DNA of 64,000 nucleotides from Acidobacteriota bacterium (GTDB taxonomy: Bacteria; Acidobacteriota; Terriglobia; Acidiferrales; UBA7541). Position numbers and translations under genes: made by a program. The notes beneath the pieces were generated by a model. It saw only the letters and a program-made list of their open reading frames with translations, was not told where the DNA came from and searched no databases. Positions 9,300 to 17,505 of the stretch are shown here, piece after piece; within the stretch, counting starts at the first letter, position 1; each line of letters begins with the position of its first letter. The stretch spans positions 1 to 64,000 of the forward strand of contig QHYE01000079.1 in assembly GCA_003224055.1 (NCBI GenBank). Direction: 5' to 3'.

Positions 9300-10760
9300 C
9301 TAGGCCTCAAGGTTGTAGGCCTCTTCGCCGTGTTGCGTGACGTCCAGTCCTTGAATTTCGTGTTCTTCCGGTACCCGCACGCCGGTCAGCAAATCCACGA
9401 TCTTCAGCAGCACTATCGTTCCGACCAGCGCAAATCCCCAGGCAATCAGCACGCCCACGAGTTGATTGCCAATCTGTCCCCAGTGACCATCGAGCCCGCC
9501 CACCGCTTTGCCCGCGCCAAAAATCGGATTGATCGCCTGCTGCGCGAAAACTCCCGTAAGCAGCGCTCCAATCGTTCCGCCCGCGCCGTGCACGCCGAAG
9601 GCGTCGAGCGCGTCATCATACCCGAAGATGGCCTTCGCTTTCGTCACCATCCAATAGCAGAACGCCCCCGCAGCAAATCCAATCATCAGCGCCGGCATCG
9701 GCGCAACGAATCCAGCCGCTGGCGTAATCGCCACGAGTCCCGCCACCGCCCCGGAGATTGCGCCCAGCGCGCTCGCGCGCCCGTTCTTGATCCATTCCGC
9801 GGCGCTCCAACTCAGTGCCGCCGCGGCCGCAGCGAAGTGTGTTGCGACAAACGCGCTCGTCGCCAGAGCATTCGAAGCCAGCGCGCTCCCCGCGTTAAAC
9901 CCAAACCATCCGACCCACAACAGGCACGCGCCTATGAAACTGAGCACCAGGCTGTGCGGCGGCATGGGCTGTTTCGGGTACCCCGTCCGTTTTCCCAGAT
10001 AAATCGCGCACACCAGCGCTGAGACTCCGGAGGAAATGTGCACCACCGTGCCCCCCGCGAAATCCAGGGTGGGAAATTTTCCGCCGAGCGCCGCGTTCAG
10101 CAGCCCGCCCTTGCCCCACACCATGTGCGCCAGCGGCGCGTAGACGACTAGGAACCACAGCGTCAGGAACAACACCGTTCCGCTGAACTTCATGCGTTCC
10201 GCCGTCGCGCCGGTGATCAGCGCCGGTGTAATAATCGCGAACATCAACTGGTACACCATGAAGGTCATCTGCGGGATCGTCCCGGCGTAATCAGGGTTCG
10301 GCTCCGCGCCCACGCCGCGCAGAAACGCGTGTTCGAATCCTCCAATCACCGGCCCATTTCCGCCGAAACACAAGCTATACCCCACCAGCGCCCACATCAC
10401 CGTAATCAGAGCCGTCAGCGCAAAACTTTGCATCATGATCGCCAGCGTATTCTTCCGCCGCACCAGTCCGCCATAAAAGAGCGCCAGCCCCGGCCCCGTC
10501 ATCATCAGCACCAGTGCCGCGCTTACCAGCATCCAGGCGTTGTCCGCGGAGGACTGCGCCGCCGTCACGCGCTGGTCAAGCTGCGCCAGCTTTTCATTCA
10601 CGGCCTTCGAAACTTCGGGCATTGCAAGAGCCGCTGGAAGAGTTGTCGTGCAGAGCGTCCGGGCGGGGGTTTGTTGCGAGGATAGCGGAAGCGCAGCGAG
10701 CAGGAGGGCCGCGAGTACCAGAACAAAATGGAAACAGCACTTTCGCCCCATGCACTTCAT
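9300..10760 (-). CDS. amt: Ammonium transporter Amt
   Basis: A 486-residue inner-membrane ammonium channel. It begins with a cleavable signal-like helix (CFHFVLVLAALLLAALP), then a roughly 40-residue polar stretch with coiled-coil character, then eleven membrane helices. Family signatures are GPGLALFYGGLVRRKN, the pore histidine of APLAHMVWG, DFAGGTVVHISSG, and the second pore histidine in FGVHGAGGTIGALLTGVF. The frame is open to 10850, but the ATG at 10760 directly precedes the signal helix. It is the first gene of the amt-PII-glnD unit, so its flow is probably gated by the PII protein encoded next. A TATAAT-like box on the minus strand lies about 65 bases upstream; I found no convincing sigma-54 site. 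Confidence 0.95.
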   Translation of the reverse strand: MKCMGRKCCFHFVLVLAALLLAALPLSSQQTPARTLCTTTLPAALAMPEVSKAVNEKLAQLDQRVTAAQSSADNAWMLVSAALVLMMTGPGLALFYGGLVRRKNTLAIMMQSFALTALITVMWALVGYSLCFGGNGPVIGGFEHAFLRGVGAEPNPDYAGTIPQMTFMVYQLMFAIITPALITGATAERMKFSGTVLFLTLWFLVVYAPLAHMVWGKGGLLNAALGGKFPTLDFAGGTVVHISSGVSALVCAIYLGKRTGYPKQPMPPHSLVLSFIGACLLWVGWFGFNAGSALASNALATSAFVATHFAAAAAALSWSAAEWIKNGRASALGAISGAVAGLVAITPAAGFVAPMPALMIGFAAGAFCYWMVTKAKAIFGYDDALDAFGVHGAGGTIGALLTGVFAQQAINPIFGAGKAVGGLDGHWGQIGNQLVGVLIAWGFALVGTIVLLKIVDLLTGVRVPEEHEIQGLDVTQHGEEAYNLEA

Positions 10761-10823
10761 AGGTGTGTCCGCTCCGCTGGCTCTGGATTCAACTGCCGGG
10801 GACCCGCCACTTCGCCGCCCAGG

Positions 10824-10829
10824 ATTATA
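10824..10829 (-). promoter_or_regulatory. Possible -10 box for the amt-PII-glnD unit
   Basis: A perfect TATAAT on the minus strand 64 bases upstream of the amt start codon. The matching -35 region is weak (CTGTGA at the 17-base spacing), so a helper regulator would be expected if this is the real promoter. The position and exact -10 match are the only evidence. Confidence 0.35.
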
Positions 10830-10946
10830 CGCGTGGCAGCCATGCCTCACAGTTTGAAATATTCATCCCCTCTATTCGTTTTTCTGATGTGACTGTTCTT
10901 CCTGGCTCCTGGTATTTTTGAGTTTCCGGGGGACGGGAGTGTGGAC

Positions 10947-10975
10947 TTTGTGCATCTCCCCGGCCAGCGTATAAT
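10947..10975 (+). promoter_or_regulatory. Possible promoter for the STAS-domain gene
   Basis: A perfect TATAAT at 10970-10975 lies 57 bases upstream of the STAS gene. TTTGTG at 10947-10952 is a poor -35 candidate at 17-base spacing. It is back to back with the minus-strand TATAAT at 10824-10829, consistent with divergent transcription of the two units. Confidence 0.4.
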
Positions 10976-11032
10976 GCCGTGCGGCCACACGTTTGGCCTC
11001 ACCAGTAGTAGGTTCAGAACGGAAATTCAGAC

Positions 11033-11389
11033 ATGACGGAACGTCCCCCCATGGAAATTAACGTCCGCGAGTCCGCCGGAGTGTCCGTTCTTGAAGTCCA
11101 TGGCCGCCTCACCATCGGGGAGCCCAGCGACCAGCTCCACGCGGCTCTTCAATCCGTCGTCCAGAAGGGCGCGAAGAAAGTCGTCGTCATCCTGAATGGC
11201 ATTCCCCAGATTGACAGCTCCGGCATCTCGACGCTGGTGCGCATCTCGATTCAGCTCGCCCGAGAAGGCGGCGTGCTGCGCCTGGTCTGCGGCCCCGGCC
11301 GCGTCCGCGACGCCCTCACCGTCACCCGCCTCGTCGAAGCCATCCCCACGTTCGAATCCGAATCCGCCGCCCTCGCGAACTTCGCGTAG
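11033..11389 (+). CDS. STAS-domain anti-anti-sigma factor-like protein
   Basis: A 118-residue single-domain STAS protein of the SpoIIAA/RsbV type. The signature IDSSGISTLVRI holds the serine (S62 or S63) that is phosphorylated by a partner kinase in this family. The N-terminal strand VSVLEVHGRLT and the hydrophobic VVVILNG strand are typical. In characterised systems the unphosphorylated form captures an anti-sigma kinase and frees a sigma factor. No kinase (RsbW/SpoIIAB) or phosphatase gene lies next to it, so the partner must be elsewhere. A second in-frame ATG at 11051 is possible; neither start has a clear ribosome-binding site. Confidence 0.88.
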   Translation: MTERPPMEINVRESAGVSVLEVHGRLTIGEPSDQLHAALQSVVQKGAKKVVVILNGIPQIDSSGISTLVRISIQLAREGGVLRLVCGPGRVRDALTVTRLVEAIPTFESESAALANFA

Positions 11390-11465
11390 ACACACCCACT
11401 CGCCGCATCACGTTTTTCTATTAGTCGTCGGGATTAAACTTCGGAGGGAATCTTACTCGGAAGAG

Positions 11466-12053
11466 CTAGCCGCCCTTTTTCAATTCTGCCAGCACCAGCT
11501 TCGCCAATTCCTTCAGCGTTTCGAACACGCCGATTCCCTGAATCGCCACGCCCTCCAAGACCGGCTCGCCTTTTTTCTGGAGCTGCTTCGTCAGCTCCGG
11601 CACCGACATGGCGTTGGGCAAATCCCGCTTGTTCAACTGCAGCACGTACGGAATCGTCGCAAAATTCAGGTTGTGTTCTTTCAAATGTTCCTGCAGGTTT
11701 TCCATCGTTTCGAAATTCGCGTCCAGCCGCTCTTCCTGCGAATCCGCCACGAATGCCACGCCATCCGCGCCCTTCAAAATCAGCTTGCGGCTGGCTTCAT
11801 AGAACACCTGCCCGGGCACCGTGTATAGATGAAAGCGCGTCTTAAACCCGCGCACGGTTCCCAAATCCAGGGGCAGGAAGTCGAAGAACAGCGTCCGGTC
11901 GGTCTCCGTCGCCAGCGACACCATTTTCCCCTTCTGGTTTTGCCCCGTATGGTCATAAATCCACTGCAGGTTGGCGGTCTTTCCGCCCAGACCTGGACCG
12001 TAATACACGAGCTTGCAGTTTATTTCGCGCGCAGGAAAATTGATGAAAGGCAC
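11466..12053 (-). CDS. mglA: MglA-like small GTPase
   Basis: A 195-residue Ras/Arf-like GTPase of the bacterial MglA family. The P-loop is GPGLGGKT (19-26), preceded by the family opening [23 protein letters not shown] and [11 protein letters not shown] are the switch/Walker B region, and LQLNKRD is the guanine-specificity motif. MglA sets front-rear polarity in gliding Myxococcus and is conserved in many non-gliding bacteria, where its role is less clear. It usually acts with a roadblock-domain activator, MglB; none is encoded next to it here. The start is a GTG without a good ribosome-binding site, chosen because the family begins at this point. Confidence 0.92.
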   Translation of the reverse strand: MPFINFPAREINCKLVYYGPGLGGKTANLQWIYDHTGQNQKGKMVSLATETDRTLFFDFLPLDLGTVRGFKTRFHLYTVPGQVFYEASRKLILKGADGVAFVADSQEERLDANFETMENLQEHLKEHNLNFATIPYVLQLNKRDLPNAMSVPELTKQLQKKGEPVLEGVAIQGIGVFETLKELAKLVLAELKKGG

Positions 12054-12284
12054 GTTGTCGTCGACCCGAACTAGGCCACAAACTTATAGCACACGCGGTG
12101 CAGGCAGGCCAATCTCTCCCCCGTCTGTCTCCCGCTCGATACTCTCTCACACAGTTTCCGCGATATTCTCCAAAACTCCACGCCCTATTTCGTGCCTTGC
12201 CACCGGGAGGTAACGTTTCCTCACTTTCCGCCTGGCCGATGCCCCTCGTTGACGCGCGTTAACTCCTCTGCTAGCATGCGCTTC

Positions 12285-12923
12285 ATGGCAAAGGCTCATA
12301 AGCCGACTTCACGCTCCTCCGATCATTCCAAAGGCTCTACCCGCGGCTCAGCTAAGTCCCGTAAAAAGAAGAGTTTACCGCCACCGCCCCCCGCCCAACG
12401 CGGTGGAGTCGAATTGGTGGACCCGCGCGTCCAGGCCCAGCTCAAAGTCTACGATGAAGCCTTGGGCCTCTTTCATCAGCAAAAATTCGCCAAGGCCAAG
12501 CAGGAACTCGAAGAAGTCTTGAAAGGCCCCAGCAAAGAGCTCGCCGATCGCGCCCGCATGCACCTTAAGATCGCCGAGCAGCGCATGAAGCCTTCCGCGG
12601 AACAAAACCCCAGGACTGCCGAGGAGCATTACCAGCGCGGCGTCGGCATGATGAACATTGGCCGCTGGGACGACGCGCGCGAAAGTCTCTTGAAAGCCCG
12701 CAAAGCTGCGCCCAAGGCGGATCATATTCATTACGCTCTGGCGGCGCTGGATTGCCTCACCGGCGAAGCCGATTCCGCCATGGCCAATCTCAAGGTCGCC
12801 ATTCAGTTGCGAGCAGAGAATCGCTACCATGCGCGCAACGACGAGGATTTTGCTTTCCTCCAGGAAGACCCGCGCTTCACCGAACTTCTCTATCCAGAGA
12901 AAGACGGCATGGCCGGCCAGTAG
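12285..12923 (+). CDS. TPR-containing protein
   Basis: About 212 residues with a basic, Ser/Lys-rich N-terminus (KAHKPTSRSSDHSKGSTR, then KSRKKKSLPPPPPAQ) followed by tetratricopeptide-like helices (ALGLFHQQKFAKAKQELEEVL, EEHYQRGVGMMNIGRWDDARESLLKA, HIHYALAALDCLTGEADSAMANLKVAI). There is no signal peptide or membrane segment, so it is probably cytoplasmic and acts by protein binding. The frame extends upstream to 12192 and an alternative ATG lies at 12276; the start is uncertain because no ribosome-binding site stands out. It is divergent from mglA and precedes yvcK. The stop codon overlaps a 22-base palindrome. No specific function can be given. Confidence 0.75.
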   Translation: MAKAHKPTSRSSDHSKGSTRGSAKSRKKKSLPPPPPAQRGGVELVDPRVQAQLKVYDEALGLFHQQKFAKAKQELEEVLKGPSKELADRARMHLKIAEQRMKPSAEQNPRTAEEHYQRGVGMMNIGRWDDARESLLKARKAAPKADHIHYALAALDCLTGEADSAMANLKVAIQLRAENRYHARNDEDFAFLQEDPRFTELLYPEKDGMAGQ

Positions 12924-12943
12924 GACAGACTTCAGTCTGTCCT
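12922..12943. repeat. Perfect short palindrome (REP-like)
   Basis: AGGACAGACT, a 2-base spacer TC, then AGTCTGTCCT: a perfect 10-bp inverted repeat overlapping the stop codon of the TPR gene. It shares its outer part (TAGGACAG and CTGTCCT) with another intergenic palindrome at 54851-54875, which suggests a dispersed REP-like family. It has no T-tract, so a simple terminator is less likely. Confidence 0.6.
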
Positions 12944-13021
12944 CTCCGCTTATCCCTCTGCGTTCTCTGAGCGCAAATCTTTTCTGTACAATGATGTGTT
13001 GTCGATGCTGGCCATCCGAAC

Positions 13022-14059
13022 GTGAAAAAATCCTCGCCCAAACCGAAAGCTCCTCACCGCGGTTTCCGCATCGTCGCTCTCGGCGGCGGCACTGGGCTTT
13101 CAACACTTCTCCGCGGCCTCAAGGAACACGTAATCCGCCGCACCGATGAGCATGCCACACCCGAGCATCCCATCGCCGACCTTGCTGCGATCGTCACCGT
13201 CACCGATGACGGCGGCAGCTCCGGCCGCTTGCGCCGCGAGAATCGTATTCTCCCTCCCGGCGACATTCGAAATTGCATGGTCGCCCTTTCGAAAGACGAA
13301 GCCCTTCTAGGCCGGCTCTTTCAATACCGCTTCAACGCTGGCCGCGGTCTTGTGGGCCACAACTTCGGCAACCTTTTCCTCGCCGCGCTTACGCATGTCA
13401 CCGGCGACTTTACCGAGGCCATCCGCGTGAGCAGCAAAGTCCTGGCCATCCGTGGCCGCATTTTTCCTTCAACGCTTTCGAACGTCCATCTGGTCGGCAC
13501 GCTGGAGAACGGCCGCACCGTCCATGGCGAAACGCGCATCACCGCCAGCCGCGCGCCGATAAAGAGAATCAGACTCTCTCCGCGCCGCGTGCAGCCGCTT
13601 CCGCTGGTGATCGATGCCATCAAGCACGCCGACCTAATCCTCCTTGGCCCCGGCTCGCTGTACACCAGCATCTTGCCCAATCTCTTGATCCCGGAAATCG
13701 CCAATGCCATCGCCAAATCCAAAGCACCGCGCGTCTATATCGCCAATCTCATGACCCAGCCCGGCGAAACCTCCGGCTACGCCCTCGCGGATCATCTGCG
13801 CGCGATCCAAAAACACGTTGCGTATCGCGTGATCGATTGGGTCGTCGCCAACCGGCAGCTTGTTTCCCCCGATGTCGCTCGCCGTTATCGTGCGCAAGGC
13901 GCCGAGCCGGTGGTCATCGATCTCCCGGACCTCCAGAAGCTCGGCTTCCGCGTCATCCTCGATAACCTCCTCGAAGAACACGGCGTCCTCCGCCACAACA
14001 CCCGCCGCCTCTCCCGCCTCCTCCTCGAAGAATTCCTCCAGTTCTCTGTTCGAGCCTGA
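13022..14059 (+). CDS. yvcK: YvcK/CofD-family protein (gluconeogenesis factor type)
   Basis: A 345-residue member of the YvcK branch of the CofD family. The nucleotide-sugar-binding fold shows IVALGGGTGLSTLLRGLK near the N-terminus, then VTVTDDGGSSGRLR, GHNFGNLFLAALT, and LGPGSLYTSILPNLL. In Bacillus and mycobacteria YvcK binds UDP-GlcNAc-type sugars and links central carbon metabolism with cell-wall synthesis; it is not the coenzyme F420 transferase CofD. Neighbours usual in Firmicutes (rapZ, whiA) are absent. The start is a GTG at 13022, the only plausible one before the Rossmann-like first strand. Confidence 0.93.
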   Translation: MKKSSPKPKAPHRGFRIVALGGGTGLSTLLRGLKEHVIRRTDEHATPEHPIADLAAIVTVTDDGGSSGRLRRENRILPPGDIRNCMVALSKDEALLGRLFQYRFNAGRGLVGHNFGNLFLAALTHVTGDFTEAIRVSSKVLAIRGRIFPSTLSNVHLVGTLENGRTVHGETRITASRAPIKRIRLSPRRVQPLPLVIDAIKHADLILLGPGSLYTSILPNLLIPEIANAIAKSKAPRVYIANLMTQPGETSGYALADHLRAIQKHVAYRVIDWVVANRQLVSPDVARRYRAQGAEPVVIDLPDLQKLGFRVILDNLLEEHGVLRHNTRRLSRLLLEEFLQFSVRA

Positions 14060-14274
14060 CTTCGCGCCTTCGCTAGTCAGCCGTCGTTCTTCCTCCCAGC
14101 ACCGTCACCGACGCTTTCGAAGCGTGAACACACCGTCGCTCTTTGCGATTATCTTCGGCGTCAATCCCGAGATGCACCGTTGTTTTAGGTCCGTTGTCGG
14201 ATTCCTTCTGGCACGCGTTTCCACTTCCTGCTAACGTTTTCACCGGCTTCATCCGCCGCAATTCGGGAGAATTC

Positions 14275-14682
14275 ATGTCCACCTTCGGCCTCATCGAATA
14301 CAAAGACGCAAGCCCCGAAGTCCGCGCCGTCTACGACGACATCATGGCCACGCGTAAAACCGACTGGATCAACAATTTTTGGAAGGCCATCGCTCACGAT
14401 CCTGTGCTTCTCAAGCGCACTTGGGAAAGCATCAAGCAAATCATGGCGCCCGGCGCGCTCGATCCGCTCACCAAAGAACTCCTCTACATCGCCGTCAGCG
14501 TCACCAACAACTGCCACTACTGCATCGCGTCGCACACAGCTTCCGCCTTTGGCAAGGGCATGACCGACGCCATGTTCAAGGAACTTCAGGCCGTCATCGG
14601 CATGGCCAACGAAACCAACAAGCTCGTCACCGGCTATCAGGTCGAAATCGACGAGCGCTTCACGCCGCCCTTGCCCCGCTAG
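14275..14682 (+). CDS. Carboxymuconolactone decarboxylase / AhpD-like protein
   Basis: A 135-residue all-alpha protein of the CMD/AhpD family. It carries the redox motif CHYCIASH (C80, C83, H87), which in AhpD-like members acts in peroxide detoxification or disulfide exchange; the CxxCxxxH arrangement favours AhpD-like chemistry over lactone decarboxylation. The ATG at 14275 follows GGGAGA and is preferred to an upstream GTG at 14143. A second, unrelated-looking member with CAYCIDMH is encoded at 19930. The electron donor and substrate are unknown. Confidence 0.88.
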   Translation: MSTFGLIEYKDASPEVRAVYDDIMATRKTDWINNFWKAIAHDPVLLKRTWESIKQIMAPGALDPLTKELLYIAVSVTNNCHYCIASHTASAFGKGMTDAMFKELQAVIGMANETNKLVTGYQVEIDERFTPPLPR

Positions 14683-14845
14683 TCCATCGAACGCAATGTA
14701 CCCCTGTCCTAAGGGCCAGTGTTTCCATGGTAGTACGCGGGTACTATGGTTGGCCTCTCCGCCCAAGTCGAATATATAGATGTTCGCGCAGGATCCTGTC
14801 TGGACGCTGCGAACGGCAAAATCTTCCTTCGCAAGTGAGAACTTC

Positions 14846-17152
14846 ATGGCACCCATCGCCAAAGAAAACGATCTTCTGACCGCCACTCCGGAATCTGCTG
14901 CGCGTCCCTCGGCGAGCGCCCCAGTCCCCTCTGACAACGCCGTTAAGCAGCAGCCCGTTGCGCTCGAAGTCCCCGTTTCCGTGAACGGTGCTCGCACCGT
15001 CGAAGGCAGCGCCAAGCGCGAGCCTTTCTCCGAAGCCACAAAAACCGTCCTGATTTTCGGCAGCGGCGCTGTCATTCGCCTGGCCTCTTCCGTCGCTCCG
15101 GGCCAGTTGCTTTTTCTCACCAACGAAAAAACCAAGAAGGAAGTCGTCTGCCAGGTCGTCAAGTCCAAGAACTACCGCAACATCAGCGGCTACGTCGAGC
15201 TGGAATTCACCGAGTCCGTCGTCGGTTTCTGGGGCATGCGTTTCCCGGGCGATCGCATCGGCGCGCCCTCACAATCCTCTCTGACACCTTCTCCCGCGGT
15301 CGGTTCACCGATTGCCGGCGGCGTCCCAGTAGCGCCCCGCCCGGTTGCGCCTGTTCTTGTGCCCCCACCCGCAAATGGTGCACGCAAAATCGTTGAATCC
15401 GTGCCCGCAGTCCCTGCGGTCGTCGCAAGAGACGTAGAGCCGAGGCTCTCCGAATCCAAAATTGTCGCACCGCCGGCGTCCGTGATCGAAATCCCTGCGG
15501 CCCCGAAGCCGGAAGCGCCCGCTTCGCTCGTACCGGCCACGCCTGCTTCGCTCATGCCCGAGCTCCAGGTGGATGCCGTCCCCCTCAAGCCGGCCGGCCC
15601 CATTTCTTCGACATTCGATTTGCCACGCACACCCGAAGCGCACGCTTCCATCTTTGCGCCGTCCGCGCAAGCCTCCGCAGCTCCGCCGGTAGTGGATGTC
15701 AAGAGTTTGTCCGACGAGCCTGAGCCCAGTTTTGTCGAGCCTCCTCCTCCGGACCCACTGGCGCCCCTCGCCGCGGCCGGCCCGCAGACGGCAGAGCTCA
15801 AACAACAAACGGCGCGCTTGCAGGAACAGCTTTCGAGTTTGCTGTTTGCCGAGAAGACCGCGGAAAAGCACGCGTCCGCGCCGACTCCGCCGCCCGCACC
15901 CGTCGCTGCCGACAGAAAGCCGTACGATCCCTTCGCGGAGTTTTCGCAATTTGCGGCCAAGACGGAGCCCTCTCCCGCCCCTGTGAAGCGGGCGGAGCCT
16001 GCGAAAATCGTTTCGCCTCCGGTCTCTTCGATGCTCGACGACGAAGAATTGAAAATCCCCTCGTGGCTCGAGCCGCTGGCCCGCAATGCCGCTGTTCCTT
16101 CTTCGACCCAGGAACCGATCGAAAGAGAAACGGCCAAGCAGGCGGCGGAACAATCTGCTTTCGAAGAAATTGCCCCCGAGACTACGGCCGACTTGGAAGA
16201 CCGCCGCACCCCGGAATTGCAGGCCCCCAATTTCGGCAGTGAACTCAATTTCGAATTGACCGAGCCCTCCGTTGAAAGCAGCCCTCGCAAGTCCGGCAAA
16301 GGCCTCAAGTTCGCAGCCATTGCCGCTGGGGCTTTACTCCTGACGGGTGGCGGCGTGTGGTATTTCCGCCAGCAGTCCGGCGATGTTCAAGCGGGTGTCA
16401 CGGCCCCAAGCACGCCATCGCCTGCAGTTTCTGCTCCTGCGGAGACTCTGCCAACTCAAAACAGCTCCGTCATTCCGGCCAATCCTCCGGCCCAAGGTGT
16501 GCAATCCACTTCGTCCGCGCAGAACAATGCGCCGCTGCAAACTAATTCGAATTCGAATGCCTCGAAGGTCGAATCTACTCGCGCATCCCTCTCACGCGTC
16601 AGCGGCAAACAAGTTAATTCGAATTCAGCCGGTAGCGGGAACGTAATGACTTTGGCTGCCTCGGAGCCGGTTGCTGCTCAGCCCAAGAAGCCTTCCCTCG
16701 GCCAGGTTCGCCTCGCGACTCCGAAAGTGACCAAGCGCAGAAGCACCGCGAATGACGGTGAATCCGATGCGGGTCTCGCTTTCAGCGGCGACGAATCGGA
16801 TTCGAACGCAGGAGCGCTCGGCGCCGGACTGGCGGCCAACACCTCTCAACCTGTTGCGCCTGCGGCTGCGCTTCCCGTCGGCGGCGATGTAAAGCAGGCC
16901 AGATTGATTTCTTCGGTGCCTCCGTCTTATCCGGTTCTGGCCAAGAATCAGCACGTTGCGGGTGACGTGCGCGTCGACGCCCTCATTGATGCCTCCGGCC
17001 GCGTCACCACCATGAAGGTCGTTTCCGGGCCCACGCTGCTCCATCAAGCAGCCATGGATGCGCTGCGCCAGTGGAAATACCAGCCGGCAACTTTGAATGG
17101 CAATGCCGTGCCCATGCATCTCACGGTCACAATCCAGTTTCGCTTACAGTAA
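14846..17152 (+). CDS. PilZ-like / proline-rich / TonB C-terminal fusion protein
   Basis: About 768 residues in four parts. Residues from about 30 to 120 form a compact domain (VIRLASSVAPGQLLFLTNEK, CQVVKSKNYRNISGYVELEF, VGFWGMRFPGDR) that resembles PilZ domains widespread in acidobacteria but lacks a clear RxxxR c-di-GMP motif. A long Pro/Ala-rich, probably disordered region with a short coiled-coil (TAELKQQTARLQEQLSSLLF) follows. A single membrane helix lies near 487-507 (FAAIAAGALLLTGGGVWYF). After a Ser/Asn-rich linker comes a TonB C-terminal domain at about 685-768 (PPSYPVLAKNQHVAGDVRVD, MDALRQWKYQP). The predicted topology puts the PilZ-like domain in the cytoplasm and TonB in the periplasm. 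The ATG at 14846, after AAGTGAG, is preferred to 14780. No exbB/exbD lie nearby. Confidence 0.82.
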   Translation: MAPIAKENDLLTATPESAARPSASAPVPSDNAVKQQPVALEVPVSVNGARTVEGSAKREPFSEATKTVLIFGSGAVIRLASSVAPGQLLFLTNEKTKKEVVCQVVKSKNYRNISGYVELEFTESVVGFWGMRFPGDRIGAPSQSSLTPSPAVGSPIAGGVPVAPRPVAPVLVPPPANGARKIVESVPAVPAVVARDVEPRLSESKIVAPPASVIEIPAAPKPEAPASLVPATPASLMPELQVDAVPLKPAGPISSTFDLPRTPEAHASIFAPSAQASAAPPVVDVKSLSDEPEPSFVEPPPPDPLAPLAAAGPQTAELKQQTARLQEQLSSLLFAEKTAEKHASAPTPPPAPVAADRKPYDPFAEFSQFAAKTEPSPAPVKRAEPAKIVSPPVSSMLDDEELKIPSWLEPLARNAAVPSSTQEPIERETAKQAAEQSAFEEIAPETTADLEDRRTPELQAPNFGSELNFELTEPSVESSPRKSGKGLKFAAIAAGALLLTGGGVWYFRQQSGDVQAGVTAPSTPSPAVSAPAETLPTQNSSVIPANPPAQGVQSTSSAQNNAPLQTNSNSNASKVESTRASLSRVSGKQVNSNSAGSGNVMTLAASEPVAAQPKKPSLGQVRLATPKVTKRRSTANDGESDAGLAFSGDESDSNAGALGAGLAANTSQPVAPAAALPVGGDVKQARLISSVPPSYPVLAKNQHVAGDVRVDALIDASGRVTTMKVVSGPTLLHQAAMDALRQWKYQPATLNGNAVPMHLTVTIQFRLQ

Positions 17153-17169
17153 TCCCTTTCATGCTGAGA

Positions 17170-17200
17170 GCGCACACACCCGCACAAGGGGTGTGTGCGC
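17170..17200 (+). terminator. Perfect 12-bp stem-loop after the TonB-fusion gene
   Basis: GCGCACACACCC at 17170-17181 pairs fully with GGGTGTGTGCGC at 17189-17200 around a 7-base loop, 17 bases after the stop codon. The position fits transcription termination or mRNA 3'-end protection, but no T-tract follows, so a classic intrinsic terminator is not certain. Confidence 0.5.
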
Positions 17201-17276
17201 AATTCGAAGAGGCACCTTCTCTTGCAGGAGGCTGAAGAGGTTCGTATACTGGCGCCCCGGCCAATTGGCAGGTCTG

Positions 17277-17303
17277 GCGGTTGGGTAGACCGCTTTCTTT
17301 CAC
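17277..17303 (+). terminator. Weak intrinsic terminator candidate
   Basis: GCGGTT (17277-17282) pairs with GACCGC (17288-17293) using one G-T pair, and is followed by TTTCTTTC. The stem is only six pairs, so this is a weak call. Confidence 0.3.
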
Positions 17304-17505
17304 CTTTCTTGGCGTGACACGAGCATAGGCTGATTTAGCCGGAGAACTCAGGAGCGATTCCTCTCATTCGTTCGCAATCAGGTGCTTTGAGGTCAGGGCG
17401 GAGCGCGGTTCTCGTTACCGGCCTTGAGCGTGAGCGAGGAAGAGCTGCTTCCTGCTCTGTTTCCGTGAGCGGAGCCTGGTTGCAAGTTTCTAAGGAGAAT
17501 TTCGC

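Larger units (their letters stand above)
17153..17505. other. Intergenic region with stem-loops, upstream of gdhA
   Basis: A 353-base gap without a supported gene; the long minus-strand frame over this area and gdhA is a shadow of gdhA. It holds a perfect 12-bp stem-loop at 17170-17200 just after the TonB-fusion stop, and a weaker hairpin with a pyrimidine/T tract at 17277-17303. The gdhA promoter should lie in the second half, but no clear -35/-10 pair is visible. Confidence 0.5.

Noticed and set aside
10761-10900. A sigma-54 promoter for the amt-PII-glnD unit
   Set aside because: Nitrogen genes often have one, so I looked for GG-N10-GC on the minus strand; the best candidates have wrong spacing.
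15190-16320. A minus-strand 376-codon frame opposite the PilZ-TonB gene
   Set aside because: Ser/Gly/Ala-rich low complexity generated by the Pro/Ala-rich sense strand; no domain.
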